Of a stretch of 6,243 nt of DNA, positions 1-6,140 are shown one piece after another. This DNA is from Actinomycetota bacterium. GTDB taxonomy: Bacteria > Actinomycetota > Acidimicrobiia > Spongiisociales > UBA11373. Position numbers and translations under genes: made by a program. Each line of letters opens with the position of its first letter. Position 1 is the first letter of the stretch. The stretch lies in assembly GCA_003486285.1 (NCBI GenBank), contig DNGH01000031.1, forward strand, positions 1-6,243. Direction: 5' to 3'. The notes under the pieces are model-generated. The model was given only the letters and a program-made list of their open reading frames with translations, did no database searches and had not been told where the DNA came from.

Positions 1-1614
1 CGCCGGGTCACCTACGCCGACTACACCGCCTCGGGCCGGTCGCTCGAGTTCATCGAGGACTTCATCCGCGACCAGGTGCTGCCGCTGTACGCCAACACCC
101 ACACCGAGTCGTCGGGAACCGGGATGCAGACCAGCCGCTTCCGCGAGGATGCCCGCGACATCGTCCGGCGCTGTGTCGGCGCCACCGCCGAGCACGCCGT
201 CATCTTCACGGGCAACGGCTCCACCGGAGCGATCGATCACCTGGTGCGGGTGCTCGGCCTGCGCATCCCCACGCAACTCGAGGATCGCTACCACTTCGCC
301 GACATCATCCCCGCCACCGAGCGACCCGTGGTGTTCATCGGCCCCTTCGAGCACCACTCCAATGAGCTCCCCTGGCGGGAATCGATTGCCGAGGTCGTCG
401 TGATCCCCGAGGACGCCGATGGTCATGTCGACCTGGCCGCACTCGAGGCCGCCCTCGTCGCCCACGCCGATCGGCCGGTGCGAATCGGATCCTTCTCCGC
501 CGCCTCGAACGTCACCGGCATCACCACCGATACCGCGGCGGTGTCGTCGCTGTTGCACCGCCATGGGGCGCTCTCGTTCTGGGACGTCGCCGCGGCGGCG
601 CCATACGTGGGGGTGACGATGGGGTCCGTCGACCCCGGGGATCCGCTCTCCTACAAGGACGCCATCTTCATCAGCCCGCACAAGTTGATCGGTGGCCCCG
701 GTACCCCGGGCCTGCTGGTGGCGAGGCGGGACTTGTTCACCAATCGGGTCCCGACCGTCCCCGGCGGCGGCACCGTCGCCTACGTGAATCCCGCGGACCA
801 TCGCTACATCGACGACATCGAGCGGCGCGAGGAAGGAGGCACTCCCAACATCGTCGGTTCGATCCGCTGCGGGCTGGTGTTTGCGCTGAAGGAGGCCGTG
901 GGCACCGAGGTGATCCGCGAGAAGGAAGAGTCGTTCATCCGGCGCGCCATCGCATCGTGGTCGGCCAATCCGAACATCACGATCCTGGGGAACCCTGGGG
1001 CGGATCGGTTGTCGATCGTGTCGTTCGTCATCAACCACGGCGGGAAGCGCCTGCACCACAACTTCGTGGTGGCCCTCCTCAACGATCTCTTCGGGATCCA
1101 GAGCCGGGGCGGGTGCTCCTGCGCCGGACCCTACGGGCATCGTCTGCTCGGAATCGACATCGAGACCAGCCACGAGTACGCACGCGAGGTCGCCCGGGGC
1201 TGCGAGGTGATCAAGCCCGGGTGGGTCCGGGTCAACTTCAACTACTTCATCAGCGAGGAGACCTTTGGGTTCCTGCTCGACGCCGTGCATCTCGTCGCCG
1301 AGCACGGGTGGCGCCTGCTGCCGCGCTACGGATTCGATCCGGCGACGGCCCTGTGGAGCCACGCCGATCGCGACCCTCACCCCGCCCTCGGGCTCGACGA
1401 GGTCCGATTCACCCCTGGTGGCCTGGAGCACCCCGACCGCCGGCGTCATGCGCCGGAGGCGGCGCTGGCGGAGTATCTCGCCGAGGCTCGGCGGATCCTG
1501 GCCGGGGCCGGACCCGCGGCCGCGGTCGAGCCCGTGGACCTGGGTGCCGACTTCGAGAAGCTGCGCTGGTTCCCTCTTCCCGAGGAGTTGCAGCGGGAGT
1601 TGCTCGGTTCGTGA
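1..1614 (+). CDS. Class V aminotransferase-fold PLP enzyme, cysteine-desulfurase-like (5' partial)
   Basis: The frame is open from base 1 and ends at TGA 1612-1614, giving 537 visible codons; the start lies upstream. A GTG at 76 is internal, because the codons before it (TYADYTASGR...) read as conserved protein. Visible landmarks (numbered from the first codon): GNGSTGA at 71-77, a cofactor-phosphate-type loop; EHHSNELPW at 117-125, matching the His that stacks on PLP in SufS/CsdA-type enzymes; FWD with Asp195, expected to pair with the pyridine nitrogen; SPHK with Lys228, the expected Schiff-base lysine; and RGGCSCAGP, whose Cys374 falls where SufS has its persulfide cysteine. About 100 residues after the fold form a charged, Pro/Ala-rich C-terminal extension. 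The family includes cysteine desulfurases and related lyases. Cysteine desulfuration or another PLP elimination is an inference; substrate and pathway are unknown. No Fe-S assembly gene is adjacent in the window. Confidence 0.88.
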   Translation, partial: RRVTYADYTASGRSLEFIEDFIRDQVLPLYANTHTESSGTGMQTSRFREDARDIVRRCVGATAEHAVIFTGNGSTGAIDHLVRVLGLRIPTQLEDRYHFADIIPATERPVVFIGPFEHHSNELPWRESIAEVVVIPEDADGHVDLAALEAALVAHADRPVRIGSFSAASNVTGITTDTAAVSSLLHRHGALSFWDVAAAAPYVGVTMGSVDPGDPLSYKDAIFISPHKLIGGPGTPGLLVARRDLFTNRVPTVPGGGTVAYVNPADHRYIDDIERREEGGTPNIVGSIRCGLVFALKEAVGTEVIREKEESFIRRAIASWSANPNITILGNPGADRLSIVSFVINHGGKRLHHNFVVALLNDLFGIQSRGGCSCAGPYGHRLLGIDIETSHEYAREVARGCEVIKPGWVRVNFNYFISEETFGFLLDAVHLVAEHGWRLLPRYGFDPATALWSHADRDPHPALGLDEVRFTPGGLEHPDRRRHAPEAALAEYLAEARRILAGAGPAAAVEPVDLGADFEKLRWFPLPEELQRELLGS

Positions 1615-1630
1615 CCCCGGGGACGGCATC

Positions 1631-1636
1631 TAGCCT
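1631..1636 (+). promoter_or_regulatory. Possible -10 box (TAGCCT) before the PEBP lipoprotein gene
   Basis: TAGCCT lies 9 bases before the GTG at 1646, fitting the actinobacterial TANNNT -10 pattern. Transcription would then begin at or almost at the start codon, giving a leaderless or very short-leader mRNA. No clear -35 box is seen, and the site may be chance. Confidence 0.3.
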
Positions 1637-1641
1637 GGAGG
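1637..1641 (+). promoter_or_regulatory. Shine-Dalgarno GGAGG for the lipoprotein gene
   Basis: GGAGG ends four bases before GTG 1646. It supports that start, which also gives a complete lipoprotein signal peptide. The spacing is slightly short. If the gene is instead read from a leaderless transcript starting near 1643-1646, this site would not be in the mRNA. Confidence 0.5.
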
Positions 1642-1645
1642 CGTC

Positions 1646-2182
1646 GTGACCCGACCCTGTGCCTGGCTCGCGGTGCTGGCTGTGATGCTCGGCGCCTGTG
1701 GCGGGACGGCAACCACGACGACACCGACGACGACCACCGGAGGCAACGGAATGGAACTCACCTCCACCGCATTCCGCCATGAGGCACGGATTCCCTCCAA
1801 GTACACCTGCGACGGCACCGAGGTGTCGCCGCCACTCCAGATCGCCGGGATCCCGGCGGGCACCGCCGCGCTGGCCCTGATCGTCGAGGATCCGGATGCT
1901 CCCCGGGGCACCTGGGACCACTGGGTCGTGTACGACATCCCCGTGACGACCTCGATCCCCGAGGGGGTCGAGTCCATCGGAACCACTGGCGTCTCCACCG
2001 GTGGGGAGCAGGGCTACGAGAGCCCGTGCCCCCCCAGCGGCTCACACCGCTATGTGTTCACCATCTACGCGCTCGACACCACACTGGGACTGGCTCCCGG
2101 CGCGAACAAGGTTGCGCTGCTCGCCGCCATGGAAGGACACGTGCTGGCCTCTGCCACCCTGCTCGGCAGGTACTCGCGGTGA
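1646..2182 (+). CDS. YbhB/YbcL-family (PEBP, Raf kinase inhibitor-like) lipoprotein
   Basis: This 178-aa protein begins at GTG 1646 and ends at TGA 2180-2182. Residues 1-18 form a short lipoprotein signal: a hydrophobic stretch, then the lipobox LGAC with Cys18 as the expected lipidated residue. A Thr-rich tether (about 21-31) follows. The PEBP domain spans about 36-178 and carries both family signatures: DPDAPRGTWDHWV at 82-94 and PCPPSGSHRY at 127-136, which together line the anion/phosphate-binding pocket in known PEBP structures. Length is typical for bacterial YbhB-type proteins plus an anchor. The mature protein should sit on the outer face of the membrane. The exact role of bacterial PEBPs is poorly defined. 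The gene follows the aminotransferase by 31 bases and overlaps the next gene, so it may belong to the same transcript. Confidence 0.92.
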   Translation: MTRPCAWLAVLAVMLGACGGTATTTTPTTTTGGNGMELTSTAFRHEARIPSKYTCDGTEVSPPLQIAGIPAGTAALALIVEDPDAPRGTWDHWVVYDIPVTTSIPEGVESIGTTGVSTGGEQGYESPCPPSGSHRYVFTIYALDTTLGLAPGANKVALLAAMEGHVLASATLLGRYSR

Positions 2183-2574
2183 CGGAGGGCCGCAACGTCT
2201 TCGGTGATCCCCTGCAGCCCTGCGGGGTCGACCCGGTCACGGGCTGGTACCGCGATGGGTCGTGCCAGACCGACCCCACCGACATGGGCAGCCACACCGT
2301 CTGCGCGGTGATGACGGCCGAGTTCCTGGCGCATCAGCGCAGCATCGGGAACGACCTCTCCACACCAGCACCGCACTACCGCTTTCCCGGCCTGCAGCCG
2401 GGCGACCGCTGGTGCGTCACCGCGCCCAACTGGCTGCGCGCCCACCGTGACGGCAAGGCCGCACCAGTGTTCCTGGCCGCCACCGACCGTCGCGCCCTCG
2501 ACACCGTGCCTCTGGAGATCCTGGAGGGGTACGCGGTGGACGTGCCGGATGACGTCAGCGGTTTGGACCAGTGA
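2179..2574 (+). CDS. DUF2237 family protein
   Basis: The GTG at 2179 overlaps the TGA of the lipoprotein gene (GTGA), giving a 131-aa product. A longer reading of the frame back to 2026 would run inside the PEBP gene and lacks family similarity, so this start is preferred; a weak GGCAGG lies at 2165-2170. The whole protein matches the DUF2237 pattern as I know it: NVFGDPLQPC near the N terminus, DPVTGWYRDG at 18-27, HTVCAVMTAEFL at 39-50, GNDLSTP at 57-63, FPGLQPGDRWC at 69-79, and a C-terminal AATDRRALDTVPLEIL segment. Cysteines are at 15, 29, 42 and 79; 15, 42 and 79 sit within strongly patterned motifs. No signal peptide or membrane segment is visible, so it is probably cytosolic. The family has no established biochemical function. 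The overlaps on both sides suggest translational coupling with its neighbours. Confidence 0.9.
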   Translation: MTEGRNVFGDPLQPCGVDPVTGWYRDGSCQTDPTDMGSHTVCAVMTAEFLAHQRSIGNDLSTPAPHYRFPGLQPGDRWCVTAPNWLRAHRDGKAAPVFLAATDRRALDTVPLEILEGYAVDVPDDVSGLDQ

Positions 2575-3419
2575 TGGAGCCCACCCGGACTCCGTCCGCG
2601 GGAAAAGGCTGGAAAGCGCACCTGGACCGACTTCCGGTCCTGGGCCGTTTGGTACGCCTCCTCCGGGCACGCCACCGGGAGATCGGCCGGCAAATGGAGG
2701 TCTTGCGTCGATCCCTGGTCTCACTGGCGGAGTCGCCGATGACCGTAACGGGCGAGATCCTGGAACGAGCACGCCGCGACATCACGACACTCACCGACGC
2801 CGCGGAGTACCGCGGTCTCTATCGCGGCGAGGAGATGCTCTACTGGCTCCACCTCCCCGGTTGGATCGGGGAATGGGCCGCTCAGAATTCGCCGCGGCGC
2901 ATCCTCGACATCGGCTCTGGATACGGCACGCTGTCGGCGTTCGCATCGATGCTCACCGGGGCGCAGGTCTTCTGTCTGGACAGTGAGCCGCAGCGGATTT
3001 CGGAGGCGCTGCGCGCCAAGCATCGACTGACGGTCGCGCGGGGAAATATCGAACAGGTGCCGATCCCATGGACGGGACCGATGGACGCGGTGATCCTGAC
3101 CGAGGTCATCGAGCACTTCAACTTCCATCCGGTCGCCACCATGCAGAAGATCGCCGCTCATATGGGGCGAGACGCGAGGCTCTTCCTGTCCACACCGGAC
3201 GCAGCGTCGTGGGGGCGGGTACCGGACGGCTACCGGTCCTACCGGGACATGCCTCCACCCGATCCCGATGCCGCCACCATCGACCTACACATCTACCAGT
3301 ACACCGAAACCGAACTGCGCCAAGTGCTCAACGACAGCGGATTCGTCGTCCTGCGCCTGGAGCGAGCGCCGGGACGGTGGGGTTTCCATCTCAATGTGGA
3401 GGCCCAGACCGCACCCTGA
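2574..3419 (+). CDS. Class I SAM-dependent methyltransferase
   Basis: ATG 2574 shares its A with the stop codon of the DUF2237 gene (TGATG); an in-frame GTG at 2571 is a close alternative that adds one residue. The 281-aa product has a basic, helical N-terminal segment (about 13-50), then a Rossmann methyltransferase core. Motif I is ILDIGSGYG at 110-118, an acidic residue at the end of strand 2 is Asp136 (FCLDSEP), and the post-motif region reads DAVILTEVIEHF at 171-182. FLSTPD at 204-209 follows, and YQYTETELRQVLNDSGF at 241-257 resembles the C-terminal helix of small-molecule and glycan methyltransferases. These features support SAM binding; the acceptor cannot be read from sequence. No strong ribosome-binding site precedes it, in line with reinitiation after the upstream gene. 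Its last 29 bases overlap the convergent gene. Confidence 0.88.
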   Translation: MEPTRTPSAGKGWKAHLDRLPVLGRLVRLLRARHREIGRQMEVLRRSLVSLAESPMTVTGEILERARRDITTLTDAAEYRGLYRGEEMLYWLHLPGWIGEWAAQNSPRRILDIGSGYGTLSAFASMLTGAQVFCLDSEPQRISEALRAKHRLTVARGNIEQVPIPWTGPMDAVILTEVIEHFNFHPVATMQKIAAHMGRDARLFLSTPDAASWGRVPDGYRSYRDMPPPDPDAATIDLHIYQYTETELRQVLNDSGFVVLRLERAPGRWGFHLNVEAQTAP

Positions 3420-3897
3420 GGGTGGGAAGCCTCCCCCGCCACGCCGGTGGCTTGGGCTTGCCGGCATGGAGCAGCAGGATCGTGGCGTGCTCGCGGTAGT
3501 GGCTGAGCACCGCACTGAGATCCCACCCGTCGAACAGGCCGGGACGCTTCGGGTCGCCGGTCGCCGGCACCGCCCTGATCGCCTTCAACAACCCACGGTG
3601 GGCGGATTCGTACTCGTCCCGCGCTTGCTGCGGGAGCACGCCGCGCCATTCCTCGTACACGGCATCGTTGAACTTCTGCCAATTGGAGGGCCCCACCCGG
3701 GGTTTGCGGGAGACCACCCGTCCGTAACGGCGCTCCCAGGCGGCGAGGTGGACCAAGTGCTCCCCCAGGGTCCAGCCCCCGCCCACCTGCCTCCCGAGGT
3801 GGGCATCTCGTTCCAGGGACAGGCCGAGTTCGGTCAGCACCAGGGCGAAGCGGGCCCGGCGGTCGCGCAGCTTGTGCAGGTATTCGTCGCGGTCCAT
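3391..3897 (-). CDS. DinB/ClbS (DfsB)-like four-helix bundle protein
   Basis: On the minus strand, ATG at 3897-3895 opens a 168-aa frame ending at TCA 3391-3393 (TGA). The frame is open further upstream, but that extension crosses the start of the divergent permease gene and looks like non-coding Ala/Arg-rich sequence, so the internal ATG is preferred. The protein is rich in amphipathic helix. WTLGEHLVHLAAW at 42-54 resembles helix 2 of DinB-like proteins, WQKFNDAVYEEW at 73-84 resembles the ClbS/DUF1706 subgroup, and SHYREH at 132-137 gives an HxxxH pair (His133, His137). With His47 or His50 these could form the three-histidine metal site known in many DinB-family proteins. ClbS, the best-known relative, protects against colibactin, but nothing here points to that substrate. 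Function remains general: possible metal-dependent detoxification or thiol-linked transfer. No toxin or biosynthetic gene is nearby. Confidence 0.8.
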   Translation of the reverse strand: MDRDEYLHKLRDRRARFALVLTELGLSLERDAHLGRQVGGGWTLGEHLVHLAAWERRYGRVVSRKPRVGPSNWQKFNDAVYEEWRGVLPQQARDEYESAHRGLLKAIRAVPATGDPKRPGLFDGWDLSAVLSHYREHATILLLHAGKPKPPAWRGRLPTLRVRSGPPH

Positions 3898-3904
3898 GGC
3901 GGCA

Positions 3905-3910
3905 ACGCTA
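3905..3910 (-). promoter_or_regulatory. Possible -10 box (TAGCGT) of the ClbS-like gene
   Basis: Read on the minus strand, TAGCGT ends seven bases before the ATG at 3897, which would place the transcription start at the start codon. There is no Shine-Dalgarno sequence in the seven-base interval (TGCCGCC). Both facts fit a leaderless mRNA, common in actinobacteria. Confidence 0.4.
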
Positions 3911-3942
3911 GGCCAGGCGGCATTGCGCATGGGCCGATGCCG

Positions 3943-3948
3943 TAGTCT
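3943..3948 (+). promoter_or_regulatory. Possible -10 box (TAGTCT) of the ABC transporter genes
   Basis: TAGTCT fits the TANNNT consensus and would give a start near 3955 and a leader of about 20 bases containing the AGAGGAG ribosome-binding site. A TTGCGC at 3923-3928 is only 14 bases upstream, short for a -35 partner. Confidence 0.4.
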
Positions 3949-3957
3949 CCCCGGAGC

Positions 3958-3964
3958 AGAGGAG
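3958..3964 (+). promoter_or_regulatory. Shine-Dalgarno AGAGGAG deciding the permease start
   Basis: AGAGGAG ends nine bases before GTG 3974. It selects that GTG over earlier in-frame starts such as 3872, which would lie inside the divergent gene and upstream of the likely promoter. Confidence 0.6.
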
Positions 3965-3973
3965 ACCAGTGGA

Positions 3974-5296
3974 GTGACCACCGCAGACGCCACCGCTGCC
4001 GCTACCACTCCCCCACAACGGGGGTGGCGCTATCACCTGCGCCACCAGACCCGCTGGTCGCGCGGCCATCTGCTTGCCGGTGTCGCCGTCAATCTGTTCT
4101 TCTTCGCGGGAACCATCGCGGTCCTCAGCTCCTACGGCTGGAGCCGGGTATGTCCCCCGGATGCCACCCGCATCGAGTGCTCGCCCTCCGATCCCCTGGC
4201 ACTGGGGTTGCAGTCCGCCGATCTGCGCCTGGTCCTGCAGATCTCGATCGTGCTCGGTGCCATGGTCGCCCTCGCCGGGGTATTCACCTACCGACGGATG
4301 CCGACCCGGTCGGCCCGGGAGGCGGTGATCAACGCCGCGGTGCTCGCCACTCAACCCGTCTTCCTCGCCGCACTGCTGCTGTGGTTCCAGGGCACCGACG
4401 TCGATCGCTTCGCCCGCAACTTCCTCAACCTCTCCCTGATCGGCCGGAAGGCCGGCGTCGCCTGGGACGACTTCATGGCGGAGCTCCCCACGATTCTGGG
4501 CACCAGCCTCGTGTGGGGGACGGTGGCAGCGGGGCTCACCGCGGCGTATGTCTACTGGCGGAAGTTGGGACGGCGTCCGATCGTCATCGCCGCCATCGCC
4601 GGGCTCGCGGGAGGGTTCATCTGGGGGGTAGTCCAGATCGCCAAGGCGCCGTCGTTCATCAAGGGCATGCAGAACACCCTGGTGCTCTCCGGGGCGGGCG
4701 CGGCACTCGGGTTCGGCCTCGGTCTGGTTCTGGCCTTATTCACGATGTCGAAGCGGGCCGTGGTGCGCACCCCGGCGCGCATCTACATCAACTTCTTCCG
4801 GGGCACCCCCCTCATCTGGCAGATCTCGTTCGCCGGGATCGGCCTGGTCCCTGCCCTCCGGCTCGGGCTCGACATGTACACGATCGCCATCCTGGTGCTG
4901 GGCCTCAACCTCGCCGCCTATTCCGCTGAGGTGTACCGGGCCGGGATCCAATCGCTGGAGCGGGGTCAGATCGAGGCGGCCCGCACCGTCGGTCTCACCT
5001 ACTTCCAGTCGATGCGATACGTGGTGGTGCCCCAGGCGATCCGGCGGGTGATCCCACCGCTGCTCAACGAATTCGTCATCCTCATCAAGGACACCGCCCT
5101 GGTGTCGGTACTCGGGCTCACCGTCGCCGAGAAGGAGTTGCTCGGCATCGGTCGCGACATCTACCAGTCCACCTTCGACGCCACCGCCTGGCTCGGCTCG
5201 GCTCTCGGGTACCTGATCATCACGATCCCGATGATCCGCATCGTGACCATCGTCGAGCGCCGCATGCGCAGCGGCCTGACCAGCGTGATCGGATAG
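3974..5296 (+). CDS. Polar amino acid ABC transporter permease with long N-terminal membrane extension
   Basis: GTG 3974 gives 440 aa ending at TAG 5294-5296. The C-terminal half (about 230-440) is a HisM/GlnP-type permease: QNTLVLSGAG at 233-242 opens the core, NFFRGTPLIWQ at 273-283 is the family motif, and the EAA loop that contacts the ATPase is EAARTVGLTYFQSMRYVVVPQ at 334-354. The N-terminal half adds about five membrane segments (near 33-54, 85-106, 118-138, 173-194, 202-221), with basic loops at 16-30, 107-115 and 196-201. By the positive-inside rule this puts the N terminus in the cytoplasm and the start of the core outside, as in HisQ/HisM. Usual GlnP-type permeases are about 220 aa; the size is nearer the longer AapM/BztC-type permeases. 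Cys60 and Cys69 lie in the first outside loop. With the ATPase encoded eight bases downstream it should form an amino acid importer; the substrate is not determined. Confidence 0.92.
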   Translation: MTTADATAAATTPPQRGWRYHLRHQTRWSRGHLLAGVAVNLFFFAGTIAVLSSYGWSRVCPPDATRIECSPSDPLALGLQSADLRLVLQISIVLGAMVALAGVFTYRRMPTRSAREAVINAAVLATQPVFLAALLLWFQGTDVDRFARNFLNLSLIGRKAGVAWDDFMAELPTILGTSLVWGTVAAGLTAAYVYWRKLGRRPIVIAAIAGLAGGFIWGVVQIAKAPSFIKGMQNTLVLSGAGAALGFGLGLVLALFTMSKRAVVRTPARIYINFFRGTPLIWQISFAGIGLVPALRLGLDMYTIAILVLGLNLAAYSAEVYRAGIQSLERGQIEAARTVGLTYFQSMRYVVVPQAIRRVIPPLLNEFVILIKDTALVSVLGLTVAEKELLGIGRDIYQSTFDATAWLGSALGYLIITIPMIRIVTIVERRMRSGLTSVIG

Positions 5297-5300
5297 GAGG
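5295..5300 (+). promoter_or_regulatory. Shine-Dalgarno AGGAGG for the ATPase gene
   Basis: AGGAGG overlaps the permease stop codon (TAG at 5294-5296) and ends four bases before ATG 5305. This strong site allows independent initiation while keeping the two subunit genes tightly linked. Confidence 0.65.
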
Positions 5301-5304
5301 CGCC

Positions 5305-6045
5305 ATGAATTCGGACGGCTCCCTGATCCGCCTGGAGGGCATCCACAAGTGGTTCGGCGACAACCATGTGCTGCGCGGCATCGACCTCTCCATCACTCCC
5401 GGCGGTGTGGTCGTGGTCATCGGCCCGTCGGGATCGGGGAAGTCGACACTGTTGCGCACCATCAACATGCTCGAGGAGCCGACCGAGGGCAAGGTGTTCT
5501 TCGACGGGGCCGAGATCACCGACATTCGCACCGACCTCGACGAGGTCCGCACCCACATGGGCATGGTCTTCCAGCAGTTCAATCTGTTCCCCCACCTCAC
5601 CGTGATGGGCAACATCACCCTCGCCTTGCTCAAGGTCCTCAAGCTCACCAAGGAGCAGGCCGAGGAGCGCGCCCGCGAGGAGTTGAACCACGTCGGACTC
5701 GCCGAGAAGGATTTCGCCTACCCGTCACAGCTGTCCGGGGGTCAGCAACAGCGGGTCGCCATCGCCCGGGCCTTGGCGATGCGGCCCAAGGCGATGCTGT
5801 TCGACGAGGTCACCTCGGCACTCGACCCGGAACTCGTCGGCGAGGTCCTCCAGGTGATGCGACGCCTCGCCTCGGAGGGAATGACGATGGCGGTGGTCAC
5901 CCACGAGATGGGCTTCGCACGCGAGGTGGGGACCCGCTTGATCTTCATGGACCATGGCACCATCGTCGAGGACGGCGACCCGAGACAGATCTTCGCCGAT
6001 CCGCAGCAGGAACGGACCAAGGCGTTTCTGAGGCAAGTGCTGTAA
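5305..6045 (+). CDS. Amino acid ABC transporter ATP-binding protein (GlnQ/HisP type)
   Basis: ATG 5305 to TAA 6043-6045 encodes 246 aa, the usual length of this subfamily. All ATPase motifs are intact: Walker A GPSGSGKST at 40-48, Q-loop at Gln90 (VFQQFNLFPHLTV), signature LSGGQQQRVAIARAL at 143-157, Walker B AMLFDE at 163-168 with catalytic Glu168, D-loop SALDPE at 171-176, and switch His200 in VTHEM. LRGIDLSI and the NLFPHLTV segment are typical of polar amino acid transporters. The residue after the catalytic Glu is Val rather than the commoner Pro (FDEVTSALD), a variant I recognise in this subfamily. The protein should drive the permease encoded immediately upstream, with which it is almost certainly co-transcribed. 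It acts on the cytoplasmic face of the membrane. The substrate-binding partner is not encoded in the window. Confidence 0.96.
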   Translation: MNSDGSLIRLEGIHKWFGDNHVLRGIDLSITPGGVVVVIGPSGSGKSTLLRTINMLEEPTEGKVFFDGAEITDIRTDLDEVRTHMGMVFQQFNLFPHLTVMGNITLALLKVLKLTKEQAEERAREELNHVGLAEKDFAYPSQLSGGQQQRVAIARALAMRPKAMLFDEVTSALDPELVGEVLQVMRRLASEGMTMAVVTHEMGFAREVGTRLIFMDHGTIVEDGDPRQIFADPQQERTKAFLRQVL

Positions 6046-6047
6046 GA

Positions 6048-6139
6048 AGTCACCAGTCACCAGTCGCCAGTCGCCAGCCAGAGGCCAGCACTGGGCAATG
6101 GAGACTGGGGACTGGGGACTGGAGACTGGAGACTGGACT
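6048..6139. repeat. Heptamer tandem repeats in inverted orientation filling the intergenic gap
   Basis: The left arm holds four contiguous units of AGTCNCC (6048-6075; centre base A, A, G, G). The right arm holds five contiguous units of GGNGACT (6100-6134; centre A, G, G, A, A) plus a shortened GGACT at 6135-6139. The arms are reverse complements except at the centre of each heptamer, where purine would face purine. The 24-base centre (6076-6099) contains further CCAG and CTGG pieces. Folded, this would make a stem of up to 28 positions with a mismatch every seventh base. There is no T-run after it, so it is not a standard intrinsic terminator, though it could still slow polymerase or protect the upstream mRNA 3' end. 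Confidence 0.9.
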
Positions 6140-6140
6140 G

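Larger units (their letters stand above)
3898..3973. promoter_or_regulatory. Divergent promoter region between ClbS-like gene and ABC permease
   Basis: This 76-base gap separates two start codons pointing away from each other, so both transcripts must begin here or inside a neighbour. A TAGTCT -10 candidate is visible on the plus strand and a TAGCGT on the minus strand. A TGCGCA palindrome lies between them at 3924-3929 and could be chance or part of an operator. No convincing -35 boxes are seen. Confidence 0.55.

Noticed and set aside
1615..1622. CCCCGGGG palindrome after the aminotransferase stop
   Set aside because: An eight-base GC palindrome is expected by chance in this composition and has no loop or T-run, so it is not called as a terminator or operator.
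957..1649. A 230-codon plus-strand open frame inside the aminotransferase gene
   Set aside because: It is very rich in Arg, Pro and Gly, as expected for a shifted reading of GC-rich DNA, and lies over the conserved cysteine and C-terminal regions of a well-supported gene.
2065..2772. A 235-codon minus-strand open frame
   Set aside because: It runs antisense to three recognised genes, shows no family motif, and GC-rich DNA commonly leaves such antisense frames open.
3268..3945. A 225-codon plus-strand open frame over the ClbS-like gene
   Set aside because: It begins inside the methyltransferase in another frame and is antisense to a protein with recognisable helices and an HxxxH motif. Its own composition is Pro/Gly/Arg-rich with no motif.
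3872..3973. Longer N terminus for the permease starting at 3872
   Set aside because: It would overlap the start of the divergent gene and lie upstream of the likely promoter. GTG 3974 has a good ribosome-binding site.
3898..4008. Longer N terminus for the ClbS-like protein starting at 4008
   Set aside because: The extra 37 residues overlap the permease coding start, lack family similarity and would place the start beyond the candidate -10 box.
6046..6140. Heptamer region as a CRISPR array
   Set aside because: Units are seven bases, directly adjacent and without spacers, and the two halves are in opposite orientation.
6046..6140. Heptamer region as a standard intrinsic terminator
   Set aside because: The stem has a mismatch every seven bases, a 24-base centre, and no T-run on either side.
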